Position numbers and translations under genes: made by a program | In this document: positions 22,574 to 31,469 of the stretch, piece after piece | How positions within the stretch are numbered: position 1 is the stretch's first letter | Layout: the number at the start of each line of letters is the position of its first letter | The notes under the pieces: model-generated | What the model was told of the DNA's origin: nothing | Databases searched by the model: none | The model's input: the letters and a program-made list of their open reading frames with translations, nothing else | Assembly (NCBI GenBank): GCA_016782825.1 | Contig: JADHXT010000003.1 | Coordinates: 1 to 33,694, forward strand | DNA: 33,694 bases | Direction of reading: 5' to 3' | Origin: Candidatus Brocadiia bacterium | Lineage (GTDB): Bacteria; Planctomycetota; PUPC01; DSUN01

Positions 22574-25069
22574 GTGAGAGCCTGTTCCCCGCATGACCGC
22601 CGGCGCATCGTCGCCACCGCCCGGCTCATCGCGCTCCCTGCCCTCGTCCTGGCCCTGTGGCTGCCGCTGCCAGCCAGGGCGGAAGCCGCACCCGCCCCCC
22701 AAGGCGCCTCGCAGCTCCAGCAGCAGGAAGCCGCGCTGCTCCTCGCGCGCGGGCGCCATCTGCTCGCGCAGGGAGAGATCGGGCAGGCCCTCGCCGCGCT
22801 CCGCAAGGCCGCGCGCCTCGACCCTGAGAATGCCACGTGCCAGCGCCTGGTCGCCCAGGCCGAACGCGCCGCCCGCATGGGCAGCCTGCCTTCCAGCGCC
22901 AAGCCCATCAAGGAACAGTACGCCGCCCGCGCCCGCTCCATCGTTCGCCAGGCGGAGCACTCGCTCTTCGACGCAAAGAAAGCCCTCGACGGCAAGGACT
23001 ACGACCGCGCCGCCCAATACGCCCAGCGCGTGCTCACGGCCATCCGCTACCTCGATGGAGCCGAGCGCGGCGCCAAGCTCCGCGCCAGCGCCGAAAGCAT
23101 CCTCGCCAGCGCTCGCAGCGCGATGGAACGCGACCGCAGCCATCAGCGTCAGCTCGACCTCGAGAAGGCACGAGCCGACGGAGCCGCCGCCCGCCGCGAG
23201 CGCAACAGGGAAGCGCCCGGCGTCACCTCGCTGCGCTCCAAGGCACGCAAGCACCACCTCGACGGCGAGTACAGCCTGGCTGCCGAAGTGGCGCGCGAAG
23301 TGCAGCGCCTCGCCCCGGACGACGAAGAGGCCAAGGCCATCGAGGAACGCGCCCTCGAGGTCGGCAAAGGCCCCAAGAGCCTCGCCGGGCGCTCCAACAC
23401 ACGCGCGCGGCGCGAGGACGACCTGATTGCGTCGCTCGAACGCGAGGCCACCCCGCATCCCGACGGCAAGATCGTCCTCCCCGGCAAGGCCAAGGCCAAG
23501 GCCGTGGCCAGCGCCGGCGTGCGCCGCAAGCCGATGGAAGCGTGGGAACGCGAGCTGCGGGCCAAGCTCGAAGAAGAAGTGAGCATCGACTTCAAGCAGA
23601 CCCCGCTCGAGGACTGCGTGAAGCAGCTCGCGGCCATCGGCAAGGTGAACATCGTGCTCGACCCCGCTGCCGCGCGCGAAACGCCCATCACCATCGAACA
23701 CACCCGCATGCCGCTCGACGCCCTCCTGCGGTGGGTCGCGCGCTTCGCCAGCCTCCGCTACTGCGTGCGAGACGGAGCCGTGCTGCTCACCACCGGCCAC
23801 GGCGCCCTCGACGAGCCCGTCCGCCGGGTCTACAACATCACCTCCCTCGTCATACCAGAAGACGACGCCGTGCCCACGGCCATCATCGACGCCTCCATCG
23901 GCATGGCCGGCCCTGTGGAGCCCATGCCCAAGCGGCGGGTCGAAACGAAGCCCACCGAAGTGAACACCGACGGCCTCGGCGAGGGCTGGGCCAGCTTCGT
24001 GCGCGACACCGTGGCCCCCGGCACCTGGAACGTGGGCTCCCGCACCCTCCAGGAGCAAGGCCCCCGCTACACCATCCAGTACCGCAACGGCCGCATCGTG
24101 GTCGTCCACACCCCCGACGTGCACGAGCAGATCGAAGAGCTCCTCAACAACTTCCGCCGCGCGCGCAACCTCCAGGTGCACATCCTCGGCCGCTTCCTCC
24201 AGGTGGAGCAGACCTTCATCGAGCGGCTTACCCTCGGCAACGCCCAATGGAGCGGCCCCGCGGCCAACGGCCCCGGCCACGACCCCGCTGGCGGCAAGCG
24301 CTATGCCTTCACCCCCATCGAGCTTACCAACGACACCAACGTCGTCCGCGCCATCGCCGACCCCCTCGACCCCACCGCGCCCTCCATCGAAGCCCCGCTG
24401 GCTCGCTTCGCCAGCCTCAACGCCGATGGCGGCCTCGCGCTCAGTTGGGACTATGTGGGCGTGTTCGGCCACAACGCCCAGGCCCTGCTCAACGCCGTGC
24501 TCAAGAAGCAGAAGGGCACGATCCTCTCCGCGCCGCGCCTCACCTGCTTCAACACACAGCGAGCCAACATCCAGGTGCTCGTGAACCGCAACTACGTGCG
24601 GCGCATCAGCTCCGACGAAGAGCCCGAGATCGGCAACGTGCCCGAAGGCATCATCTTCGACGTCCAGCCCTTCGTGAGCGCCGACCGCCGCTACATCACC
24701 GTCGTCCTCCAGCCCCAGCAGCGCGAGCTGATCGCCATGACCAACTACAGCTTCAGCACCGGCCTCGAAGACATAGACGTGGACGCCGGCTTTGGCCTCG
24801 TGGCCCTCACCGGCCGCACCGTCCAAGTGCCCACCACGCGCCTGCGGTCCCTCGGCACCACCGTCACCATCCCCAACGGCGGCACCCTGATCGTCGGCGG
24901 CTTCAGCGAGGTGGAAGAACGCACCGGCGTTGCCAGCCTGCCCTTCATCGAGGCCATCCCTCTCCTCGGAAAGATCATGCGTGGCTTCGACAACGCCGAA
25001 GGCCGCCGCAGCCTCATCTTGCTCATCACAGCGGAAACCGTCCAGGACGTCTTCTCCCCGGAGGAGTAA
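22574..25069 (+). CDS. TPR-secretin 2 (GspD/PilQ-like outer-membrane channel)
   Basis: This 831-residue paralogue of the preceding gene keeps the same domain order. It has a signal peptide (ALPALVLALWLPLPARA), TPR-like repeats (about 49-95 and again near 215-260), an STN-like module from about 320, and an N-domain with YTIQYRNGRIVVVHTPD near 498. The secretin core runs from about 636 to the end, with IPNGGTLIVGGF and the classical secretin segment IPLLGKIMRG. The start is GTG at 22574 after AAGGAG, 72 bases from the previous stop. Both genes encode SSDEEPEIGNVP and a near-identical following segment in the core. The channel may be a mixed ring of both proteins, or two rings with different roles. 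Confidence 0.9.
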   Translation: MRACSPHDRRRIVATARLIALPALVLALWLPLPARAEAAPAPQGASQLQQQEAALLLARGRHLLAQGEIGQALAALRKAARLDPENATCQRLVAQAERAARMGSLPSSAKPIKEQYAARARSIVRQAEHSLFDAKKALDGKDYDRAAQYAQRVLTAIRYLDGAERGAKLRASAESILASARSAMERDRSHQRQLDLEKARADGAAARRERNREAPGVTSLRSKARKHHLDGEYSLAAEVAREVQRLAPDDEEAKAIEERALEVGKGPKSLAGRSNTRARREDDLIASLEREATPHPDGKIVLPGKAKAKAVASAGVRRKPMEAWERELRAKLEEEVSIDFKQTPLEDCVKQLAAIGKVNIVLDPAAARETPITIEHTRMPLDALLRWVARFASLRYCVRDGAVLLTTGHGALDEPVRRVYNITSLVIPEDDAVPTAIIDASIGMAGPVEPMPKRRVETKPTEVNTDGLGEGWASFVRDTVAPGTWNVGSRTLQEQGPRYTIQYRNGRIVVVHTPDVHEQIEELLNNFRRARNLQVHILGRFLQVEQTFIERLTLGNAQWSGPAANGPGHDPAGGKRYAFTPIELTNDTNVVRAIADPLDPTAPSIEAPLARFASLNADGGLALSWDYVGVFGHNAQALLNAVLKKQKGTILSAPRLTCFNTQRANIQVLVNRNYVRRISSDEEPEIGNVPEGIIFDVQPFVSADRRYITVVLQPQQRELIAMTNYSFSTGLEDIDVDAGFGLVALTGRTVQVPTTRLRSLGTTVTIPNGGTLIVGGFSEVEERTGVASLPFIEAIPLLGKIMRGFDNAEGRRSLILLITAETVQDVFSPEE
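24061..24117 (+). repeat. 57-bp segment identical between the two secretin genes (copy 2)
   Basis: It is identical to 21544-21600. The flanking sequence of the two genes differs at many third positions, so this block suggests recent gene conversion or unusually strong constraint. Confidence 0.9.
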
Positions 25070-25096
25070 CGGCGCCAGCCGGCGCCGCACGCAGCG

Positions 25097-28000
25097 ATGA
25101 AACGTCTCCGTTACACAGCTCTCCTCGTCGCCCTCTCCGTCGCTTCCAGCGTCCATGCGGCCGGCACGTGGGAGCGCCAGATCGAGTTCGCCAAGAAGCT
25201 CGCCACTCTCCAGTACTACGACATCGCCGATATCGTGCTCGCGCGGGTCGAGCAGAGCCCCAACCTCATCGGCATTCTCAAGGCCAACGCACTCCGGCAG
25301 ATCGGCGACTACTACAGCTTCATCGCCTCCGGCGTCGCCGCCACCCAGGCCGGTCTCCAGGGCTACATCGACTCCCTCGAGAAGGCCAGCGAATACTACA
25401 AGAAATACATCGCGCACCGCTCGCCGAAGCGCGAAGACCGCTTCGACGCGCGCATGCAGCTCTCCCGCGTCTCCCTCGCCATCGCCGAAGCACACCTCCA
25501 GATCTACCGCGACTCCCGCACCGACAAGGCTGCCAAGGAAGCCCACAAGAAGAAAGCCCTCGAGATCTTCAAGAGCGCCCTGGCCCAGTTCCAGACCGCC
25601 ATCGACGCCAGGGGCAAAGAGGTCGAGGCCAAGAAAAAGCAGAAGCCCAAGGACATCAAGGCCACCAAGGCCAAGGCCGAGTGGCAGAAGCAATACGACG
25701 CCATGCGCATCGAGTACTTCCGCGTGCAGCTCGAGCACCTCAACGCCCGCGTCCGCTACGCCAAGCTACTCAAGGGCTTCGGTGTGGCCGCAGCGGAGTG
25801 GCAGGCCGAGCTGGCGCGCAGCAGCTCCGCCTACACCAGGCTGCTGCTCGACTTCGCCAACAGCCCCGGCGAAACCCAGGCCAATCTCTACCTCGGCATC
25901 TGCCTCATGGAGCAGGGCACCCAGAAGCACAAGGACGCCCTCCTGCGGTTCGAGACCGTGTGGCGCAAGAAGGAGATGTTCGAGCAGTACCGCCGCATCG
26001 CGTGCGAGGCCGCCTACTGGACCGCCGTCATCCAGAGGAGCCAGAAGAAGTTCGACGACGCCATCAAGACCATCGACGGCCTCGTGGAGTTTGCCTCCGA
26101 CGGCGCGTGGGACATGGAGAAGCAGCCGCGCACCGTCGAGAAGATCATCGAAACCCTCACCGAGCTCGAAGGCGCCGACCGCGACCAGTACACGCAGAGG
26201 GACGTGGCCAGGACCTTCCTGCTCCAGGCCGAGTGCTTCGCCGACAAGGCGGCCGACAAGAAGACCCCCGCCGGCGAGAGCAAGAAGCTCTACGGCGCGT
26301 CGTTCGACGTAGCCAACGCCGTCGGCCAGGTGCGTGGCCTGCGCGACCCCAAGTATGCCCCCCTCATGGAGAAATGGCGCCGCCTGGCCGGCCGGGGCCG
26401 TGTTCCCGTGGTCATCCTCCAGCAATACAAGAACGCCCTTCTCAAGAGGCAATACGTCCGCGCCGCGCGCCTCTACACCGAGCTGATCGGCCAGGGCGCG
26501 GTCAAGAAGCAAGATCTGCGCGACGGCTGGTTCACCGTGGGCCAGTGCTACTACGCCGGCGAGCGCCACTACGAGGCCGGCATCTGCTTCAGCGCCGTGA
26601 GCAAGTGGTACCCCGAGCCCGTCGGCAAGGCGCTCGAGGCCGCCCGGGCCGCCGTGGGCGCGCAGCACAAGCAGGCCGAAGCCACCAAGAGCGACTTCGA
26701 CAGCGCCTTGCTCGGCCGCTACCGCATCGCCGCCGAGAAGCTCGACCCCCTCGGCACGGCCGGCGTCACCATCCGCCGAGCCAAGGAACACCGCCAGAAG
26801 GGCCAGTTCGACCAGGCCTTCGCACTCCTCGCCCCGATCGACCCGCAAAACAAGGCCTACGCCAACGCGCTGTACGAAATCGCCCTCACGCACAAGGCCC
26901 GCTTCGAGAAGCTGCCGGCCGACCGCAAGACCAGCATCGCCGGCAAGAAAGCCCTGGGCGAGATGCTCGCCGGCTTCCAGAAGCTGCTCGACTACTACCG
27001 CACCGCGGCACCCAAGCTCACGGGTGAGGCCAACGCCGAGGCCCGCGGCCGCCTGGTCGCCGTCGTCGGCGCCGGCCTCCTCATGCTCGCCGACTCCTAC
27101 ATCCGGCCCTACCTCAACAACCCCAAGAAGGTGATCGAGCTCACCGACGACCTCGAGAAACGCTACCCCGGCATCGAGAAGACCCCCTCCGCCAGCGCCC
27201 TCTACATGAAGCGCATGCACGCCGCCTACGTGGTGATCACCCAGGCCAAGACCGCCGCCGAGGCCGTGCCCGTGCTCGGCATCGTGGAGGAAAGCTGGAA
27301 GGCCGTCCGCAAGTTCCCCGACTTCCAGTTTCTCGACCGCGCCGCCAGCATCGGCGCCTACTCCTACCTGAGCGTGGCCTCGAAGTATGACGAGGAAGCC
27401 AAGAAGCTCGCCGACGCCGCGGCCAAGAAGCAGCTCGCGGACAAGGCCGCTCAGGCACGCTACCGCGCCGTGGCCTTCTATGTCGAGCTCCTCCGCTCCT
27501 CGCCCAAGCAAGAGCTCAAGATATACCGCTACGTGCTCCAGACCCTCAAGTCGGGCGGCAAGGCCGAGGACTACAAGACCATTATCGAGCTGGCCCCCAA
27601 GGCCATCGCCCTGTACGGCCGCAGCCGCCGGTCCTTCGCCGACGTGCTGCTCATCCGCGGCATCCTCGGCCACGCCCATTACGGCCTGCGGCAATACGCC
27701 GAAGCCATCCCCTACCTCAGCGCCGTCGAGACGTACCACGAGAAGGCCTACCAGGAAGCACGCAGGAAATACGAAGAGCAGAAGGCCGCCTACGAACGCG
27801 ACCCCGGCCGGTTCCGCCGGGCCCCCAGCCCCCCGCGCCGCAACGCCGCACAGCCCGACGCCAAAGAGAAGCTCGCCTTCTGCTATCTTGCCAGCAGCCA
27901 GCGCGACAAGTACGAATGGCTCGAACGAGCCTACAACGACCTGCTGCGCATCTATGCCAGCAAACCGGAGAAGTTCTGGATCATCCGCTACAACCTCTGC

Positions 28001-28219
28001 GAAACCTACCGTCGCCGCGACAAGCACGGCGACGCCATCAAGCTCATCGACCGCTTCCACATGCGCGACTCGGGCATGGGCGGCTCCGCGAGCAAGGAGC
28101 GCTTCCGGCGTCTGGTCGGTCTCATTCGGAAAGACATCGACAAGCTCGACGACGCCAATCTGAAGGCCACGCTCAAGCTGCTGGCCGACGAGCTCTACAA
28201 GCGGCTGAACGCGCGCTAG
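25097..28219 (+). CDS. Large exported TPR-repeat protein
   Basis: This 1040-residue protein starts with a signal peptide (YTALLVALSVASSVHA) and is otherwise almost entirely helical, with many TPR-like repeats such as AARLYTELIGQGAVKKQDLRDG and YAEAIPYLSAVETYHEKAY. Long Lys/Ala-rich helices separate the repeats, and a Pro/Arg-rich break lies near residues 910-920. No catalytic motif is seen. TPR proteins are scaffolds; its place after two secretins and before a second TPR protein and the motor genes suggests a periplasmic scaffold or secretin-assembly factor, a role pilotins and PilF fill elsewhere. It has no clear ribosome site, and a GGCGCC-AGCC-GGCGCC hairpin (25071-25086) lies directly upstream, so translation may depend on coupling to secretin 2, 27 bases away. 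Confidence 0.75.
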   Translation: MKRLRYTALLVALSVASSVHAAGTWERQIEFAKKLATLQYYDIADIVLARVEQSPNLIGILKANALRQIGDYYSFIASGVAATQAGLQGYIDSLEKASEYYKKYIAHRSPKREDRFDARMQLSRVSLAIAEAHLQIYRDSRTDKAAKEAHKKKALEIFKSALAQFQTAIDARGKEVEAKKKQKPKDIKATKAKAEWQKQYDAMRIEYFRVQLEHLNARVRYAKLLKGFGVAAAEWQAELARSSSAYTRLLLDFANSPGETQANLYLGICLMEQGTQKHKDALLRFETVWRKKEMFEQYRRIACEAAYWTAVIQRSQKKFDDAIKTIDGLVEFASDGAWDMEKQPRTVEKIIETLTELEGADRDQYTQRDVARTFLLQAECFADKAADKKTPAGESKKLYGASFDVANAVGQVRGLRDPKYAPLMEKWRRLAGRGRVPVVILQQYKNALLKRQYVRAARLYTELIGQGAVKKQDLRDGWFTVGQCYYAGERHYEAGICFSAVSKWYPEPVGKALEAARAAVGAQHKQAEATKSDFDSALLGRYRIAAEKLDPLGTAGVTIRRAKEHRQKGQFDQAFALLAPIDPQNKAYANALYEIALTHKARFEKLPADRKTSIAGKKALGEMLAGFQKLLDYYRTAAPKLTGEANAEARGRLVAVVGAGLLMLADSYIRPYLNNPKKVIELTDDLEKRYPGIEKTPSASALYMKRMHAAYVVITQAKTAAEAVPVLGIVEESWKAVRKFPDFQFLDRAASIGAYSYLSVASKYDEEAKKLADAAAKKQLADKAAQARYRAVAFYVELLRSSPKQELKIYRYVLQTLKSGGKAEDYKTIIELAPKAIALYGRSRRSFADVLLIRGILGHAHYGLRQYAEAIPYLSAVETYHEKAYQEARRKYEEQKAAYERDPGRFRRAPSPPRRNAAQPDAKEKLAFCYLASSQRDKYEWLERAYNDLLRIYASKPEKFWIIRYNLCETYRRRDKHGDAIKLIDRFHMRDSGMGGSASKERFRRLVGLIRKDIDKLDDANLKATLKLLADELYKRLNAR

Positions 28220-28241
28220 ACACGACGAGGAGACGCGACCC

Positions 28242-29315
28242 TTGAAGCTCCACATCCGCCCCGCCACGAGCTGGTGCCTGCTGGCCGGCCTGCTCGTCAC
28301 CCTGGCTGCCTCTGGCGCCCAGGCCGCGAGCACCATCTACCGCGACGAGATCTACCTGCGCGGCCAGGAAGACAAGCCCATCGTCACCAGCATCACCGCC
28401 GACACCATCAAGGAAATCAAGGCTGGCGGCGCCGTCTTCAACCCCCTCGGCGTCCTGCGAGTCGTCTACTCCGGCGCCCCGCAGGGCTACCGCAACGCCG
28501 AAGCCCACAGGGAAAGCGGCCGCTTCGAGGAAGCCCTCACCGGCTATCAGACCACCCTGCGCAACCTCACCGACAAGGACCGCAAGTTCTGGCTCGAGCC
28601 CCACTGCCGCTACTACATCGCCGAATGCTACCTCGAGATGGGCGATCTGGCCAGGGCCGAGGCCGCCTACACGGAACTTCTCGACAAGCACCCCGACACA
28701 CGCTTCAAGCCCGACGCCATGATGGGCCGGGGGCGCGTCAACTACGAGGCCGGCAACTTCGCCGCCGCCGAGCGCCGCTTCGACGACCTCGAGGTCTTCG
28801 CCGCGAAGGCCAGCTGGCCCGTGTGGCTCTACGAGGCCTATGGCTGGAAGGCCCGCTGCCTCCGCAAGCAGAAGGCATACAGCAAGGCCCTCGATTACGT
28901 CCGCAAAGTGATCGTCGCCCCCCCGCGGAAGTACGAAGACATCATCACCCTCGCCCGCACCGAGGAAGCCCTCATCTACGTGGACCAGGGCGAGTACGAC
29001 AAGGCCGCGGGACTCCTCAACAAGCAGATCGACCGCATCGCTCCCTCGGTGGACAAGGGCGCGCGCTTCGCGCGCATGGAAGCCCAATGCAAGAACGCGC
29101 TGGGCAACTGCTACCTGAAGCGGTTCGAGAAGAGCAAGGACAAGAAAGACCTCCAGGAAGCCCTCATCGGCTTCCTATGGAACGTCACGCTTCACGTCGG
29201 CTTGCCCGAGCGCACCGAAGCTCTCACCAAGGCCGCCGCGTGCTTCGAACAACTGGGACAGAAGACCCGCGCCGTCGAGCTGCGGGATGAACTCCAGGGC
29301 AAAGAGCCCAAGTGA
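28242..29315 (+). CDS. Exported TPR-repeat protein (CpoB/YbgF-like by context)
   Basis: This 357-residue protein has a signal peptide (WCLLAGLLVTLAASGAQA) and at least four TPR-like units, including ESGRFEEALTGYQTTLRNL, LEMGDLARAEAAYTELLDKHPD and YEAGNFAAAERRFDDLEVF. The start is TTG at 28242, supported by GAGGAG upstream and by the signal peptide beginning exactly there. Tol-Pal loci usually carry a small periplasmic TPR protein (CpoB/YbgF) next to the TolQ-TolR motor; this gene sits immediately before an ExbB/TolQ gene, so a link between motor and envelope is a reasonable guess. No coiled-coil trimer domain of true CpoB is seen, so the resemblance is architectural only. Confidence 0.75.
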   Translation: MKLHIRPATSWCLLAGLLVTLAASGAQAASTIYRDEIYLRGQEDKPIVTSITADTIKEIKAGGAVFNPLGVLRVVYSGAPQGYRNAEAHRESGRFEEALTGYQTTLRNLTDKDRKFWLEPHCRYYIAECYLEMGDLARAEAAYTELLDKHPDTRFKPDAMMGRGRVNYEAGNFAAAERRFDDLEVFAAKASWPVWLYEAYGWKARCLRKQKAYSKALDYVRKVIVAPPRKYEDIITLARTEEALIYVDQGEYDKAAGLLNKQIDRIAPSVDKGARFARMEAQCKNALGNCYLKRFEKSKDKKDLQEALIGFLWNVTLHVGLPERTEALTKAAACFEQLGQKTRAVELRDELQGKEPK

Positions 29316-29363
29316 GCAATCAGGACAACCCTCCGGCCGCGAAGAGGAGAAGGAGAAGACGAC

Positions 29364-30242
29364 GTGAACGTAAGGAAATGGACGATTCTGTCGCTCGCAC
29401 TCGTTGCAGTCGTGCTTGCCGTCGGCCTGTGTGTGTCGCACAGCATGGCCACTGCGGCCGAGGCCCCGCCGGCGGCGCCACCCGCTGCGCCCCCGGCCGA
29501 GGCCCCGGCGGCCCCGCCGGCCGCCCCGCCAGGCGCGCCGCCGGCGGTGGCACCCACCACGGCTGCCGCACCGGCCGCCACACCCCCTGCCGGCGGCGAA
29601 GCTGCCCCGCCTGCCACGGCCAAGACAAAGCGCACCGTCCTCCAGACGATCAACGCCGGTGGCCTCATCGGCTACGTCATCATCGGCCTCTCCTTTGTGG
29701 CCCTCTCGCTCATCATCGAGCACGCCGTGAGCATCCGCCGCGACAAGCTCTGCCCCGACGAGCTGGCCCAGGAACTCGAGGACTACTTCAACCAGGAGCA
29801 GTACGAGGAAGCCCTCGAGCTGTGCAACGTGGAGAAAAACCTGCTGACCGACGTGGTGCGGGCCGGCCTGTCGCGCATCGACTCCGGCTACGAGCGCATG
29901 CAGGAAGCCATGCAGGAAGCCGGCGAAGAATCCTCCGTCGCCCTCCAGCAGAAAATCAGCTACCTGTCGCTCATCGGCAACATCTCGCCCATGCTCGGCC
30001 TCCTCGGCACCGTGAGCGGTATGGTCAAGGCCTTCGGCACGATCGCCACGATGACCAACGTGAAGCCCGCCGTCCTGGCCGGCAGCATCAACGAGGCCCT
30101 GGTCACCACCCTCCTCGGCCTCACCGTGGCCATCCCCGTCATGTGCGCCTTCCAGTTCTTCTCGAACCGAGTCACACGCATCGTCCTCGAGTCCAGCACC
30201 ATCATTTCCGACATGATGGAGCGGTTCAAGCCGGCCAAGTGA
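29364..30242 (+). CDS. ExbB/TolQ/MotA-family proton channel protein
   Basis: This 292-residue protein has the three membrane helices of ExbB/TolQ (about 98-120, 199-228 and 245-268), with the family core SPMLGLLGTVSGMVKAF. Residues 7-25 form a fourth hydrophobic segment, probably a signal peptide, followed by about 55 residues of Ala/Pro repeats before the first core helix. Such extended ExbB proteins are common in Planctomycetota. With ExbD partners it makes a proton-driven rotary or pulling motor in the inner membrane. The start is GTG at 29364, with AGGAG upstream. It begins a run of one exbB and three exbD genes at the end of the secretin cluster. What the motor acts on is unknown; no TonB or TolA gene is present. 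Confidence 0.93.
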   Translation: MNVRKWTILSLALVAVVLAVGLCVSHSMATAAEAPPAAPPAAPPAEAPAAPPAAPPGAPPAVAPTTAAAPAATPPAGGEAAPPATAKTKRTVLQTINAGGLIGYVIIGLSFVALSLIIEHAVSIRRDKLCPDELAQELEDYFNQEQYEEALELCNVEKNLLTDVVRAGLSRIDSGYERMQEAMQEAGEESSVALQQKISYLSLIGNISPMLGLLGTVSGMVKAFGTIATMTNVKPAVLAGSINEALVTTLLGLTVAIPVMCAFQFFSNRVTRIVLESSTIISDMMERFKPAK

Positions 30243-30266
30243 GCCGAGCGCGGTAACCCGCTCGGC
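30243..30266 (+). promoter_or_regulatory. Strong intercistronic hairpin between exbB and the first exbD gene
   Basis: GCCGAGCG pairs with CGCTCGGC, and two further G-C pairs form beyond a one-base bulge. The stem starts right after the exbB stop codon. A second, weaker hairpin (30266-30286) follows. Such structures can trim read-through and set the channel-to-stator ratio. Confidence 0.45.
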
Positions 30267-30310
30267 CTCGCCCCACGGGCGCGAGGGCCGGGCCCGGAGG
30301 CTTGCCCCGT

Positions 30311-30814
30311 ATGCACATCAGCACGCGGAAACGCATCAAAGAGACCGATCTGAACATGACGCCCATGATCGACGTCGTGTTCCTGCTCATCACCTTCTTC
30401 ATGGTCGTCACCGAGATCACCCGCCAGGACGACATCGCCGACCTCCAGCTCCCCGACGTCGCCGCGGCCACTATCGATGACAACCCCGACCCCGAACGGC
30501 TGATCATCAACATCAAGAAGACCGGCATGGTCTATGTGAGCGGCGCCGAGTACAACCTGGCGAACCCCGCCGACACCAACCGGGTGAAAAACCTGCTCTG
30601 GACCGAGGCACGGATCAGCCGCAGCCCGGCCACGGGCTCCGCCAATCGTGTCGTCCTTGTGCGAGCCGACAAGCGCACGCCGTTCAAGTACGTGCGCAAG
30701 ATCATGCAGCTCTGTGTGGACCGCGATATCGGCATCTGGCGCCTTGCCTTCGGCACCCTTCCCTTCCAGTCCCGCGAAGCGAAGCTCAAGGCCGAGGGCA
30801 AGACCGGACCCTGA
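30311..30814 (+). CDS. ExbD/TolR-family motor protein 1
   Basis: This 167-residue single-pass protein has the ExbD/TolR signature TPMIDVVFLLITFFMVV at its only membrane helix. Asp21 is the proton-carrying aspartate of the family. The periplasmic part (LIINIKKTGMVYVSG, then RVVLVRADKRTPFKYVRKIM) follows the usual ExbD fold. The ATG at 30311 is chosen because GGAGG ends ten bases upstream; a TTG at 30302 is too close to it. It partners the ExbB protein encoded 68 bases upstream. It differs clearly from the two following ExbD proteins and is of normal length. Confidence 0.92.
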   Translation: MHISTRKRIKETDLNMTPMIDVVFLLITFFMVVTEITRQDDIADLQLPDVAAATIDDNPDPERLIINIKKTGMVYVSGAEYNLANPADTNRVKNLLWTEARISRSPATGSANRVVLVRADKRTPFKYVRKIMQLCVDRDIGIWRLAFGTLPFQSREAKLKAEGKTGP

Positions 30815-30845
30815 ACCGCCCCACTCCGACCAGGAACCCGCGACG

Positions 30846-31295
30846 ATGAAACCCTCTGACTCTGAAAAAAACGCCGTCAAGAAAGCGGAGCTGTCGCTCA
30901 CGCCCATGATCGACGTCGTGTTCCTCCTCCTGATCTTCTTCATGGTCGGCATGAAGTTCAAGGAGTTCGACCGAAAACTCGAAGCCGACCTGCCTCGCGC
31001 CGGGGAGCCGCCCAAGGACGAGCCGCCCGAGCTCGTCGACGAAATCTGGGTGCGCATCGACGACCAGAACAAGGGCCGCGGCGGCCCGGCCACCCCCAGA
31101 ATCGTCGTCGACCAGGTGGTCATGCGCAACTGGGACCACACCTTCAGCACCCTCGAACGCCTCGGCCGAGCACCGCAGGCACTCAAGGACCCCGTGATCC
31201 TCGACCCCACCGACGCAGCTCACACGGGCTGGGTGCTCAAGATCATGGACTACTTGCGCCTGCTCAAGTATCAGAACATCAACTTCAAGCAGTGA
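30846..31295 (+). CDS. ExbD/TolR-family motor protein 2
   Basis: This 149-residue single-pass protein carries the ExbD signature TPMIDVVFLLLIFFMVG with Asp23 as the proton-carrying residue. Its periplasmic part contains DEIWVRIDDQNKGRGG, IVVDQVVMRNWDHTFSTLERL and a C-terminal HTGWVLKIMDYLRLLKYQNI. It is a close paralogue of the next gene; 63 bases around the membrane helix are identical between them (30898-30960 and 31516-31578). The ATG at 30846 lies 31 bases after the previous stop, with AGGA upstream. Two hairpins follow the stop codon, so most transcripts probably end here. Confidence 0.92.
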   Translation: MKPSDSEKNAVKKAELSLTPMIDVVFLLLIFFMVGMKFKEFDRKLEADLPRAGEPPKDEPPELVDEIWVRIDDQNKGRGGPATPRIVVDQVVMRNWDHTFSTLERLGRAPQALKDPVILDPTDAAHTGWVLKIMDYLRLLKYQNINFKQ

Positions 31296-31343
31296 CGGGG
31301 TGCGCCCAGAGCATGCCCCACCCGTCACGCCGACGGAACTGCG

Positions 31344-31367
31344 GAGCCGGCCCTCAAGGGCCGGCTC
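31344..31367 (+). terminator. Terminator after exbD 2
   Basis: A perfect 10-bp stem (31344-31353 with 31358-31367) closes a TCAA loop and is followed by TTT. A second hairpin (31292-31299 with 31321-31328) overlaps the stop codon upstream. Confidence 0.7.
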
Positions 31368-31469
31368 TTTGCATGACGGCCACCGACGCAAGCTTCCTGG
31401 CCCAAGACGGGTAGAATCCTGCAGATGGCCAGTGTCGCCGGCCCCCCCGCCCTGCTTGGAGGAAGAACC

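Noticed and set aside
19880..25738. A very long open frame (over 1900 codons) on the minus strand opposite the secretin genes
   Set aside because: It is the antisense shadow of strongly G/C-biased genes. It reads as low-complexity Ala/Gly/Val/Asp/Leu protein with no known motif, and the opposite strand carries clear secretins.
31369..31417. Promoter for exbD 3 formed by TTGCAT and TAGAAT
   Set aside because: The spacer is 37 bases, far too long for sigma-70.
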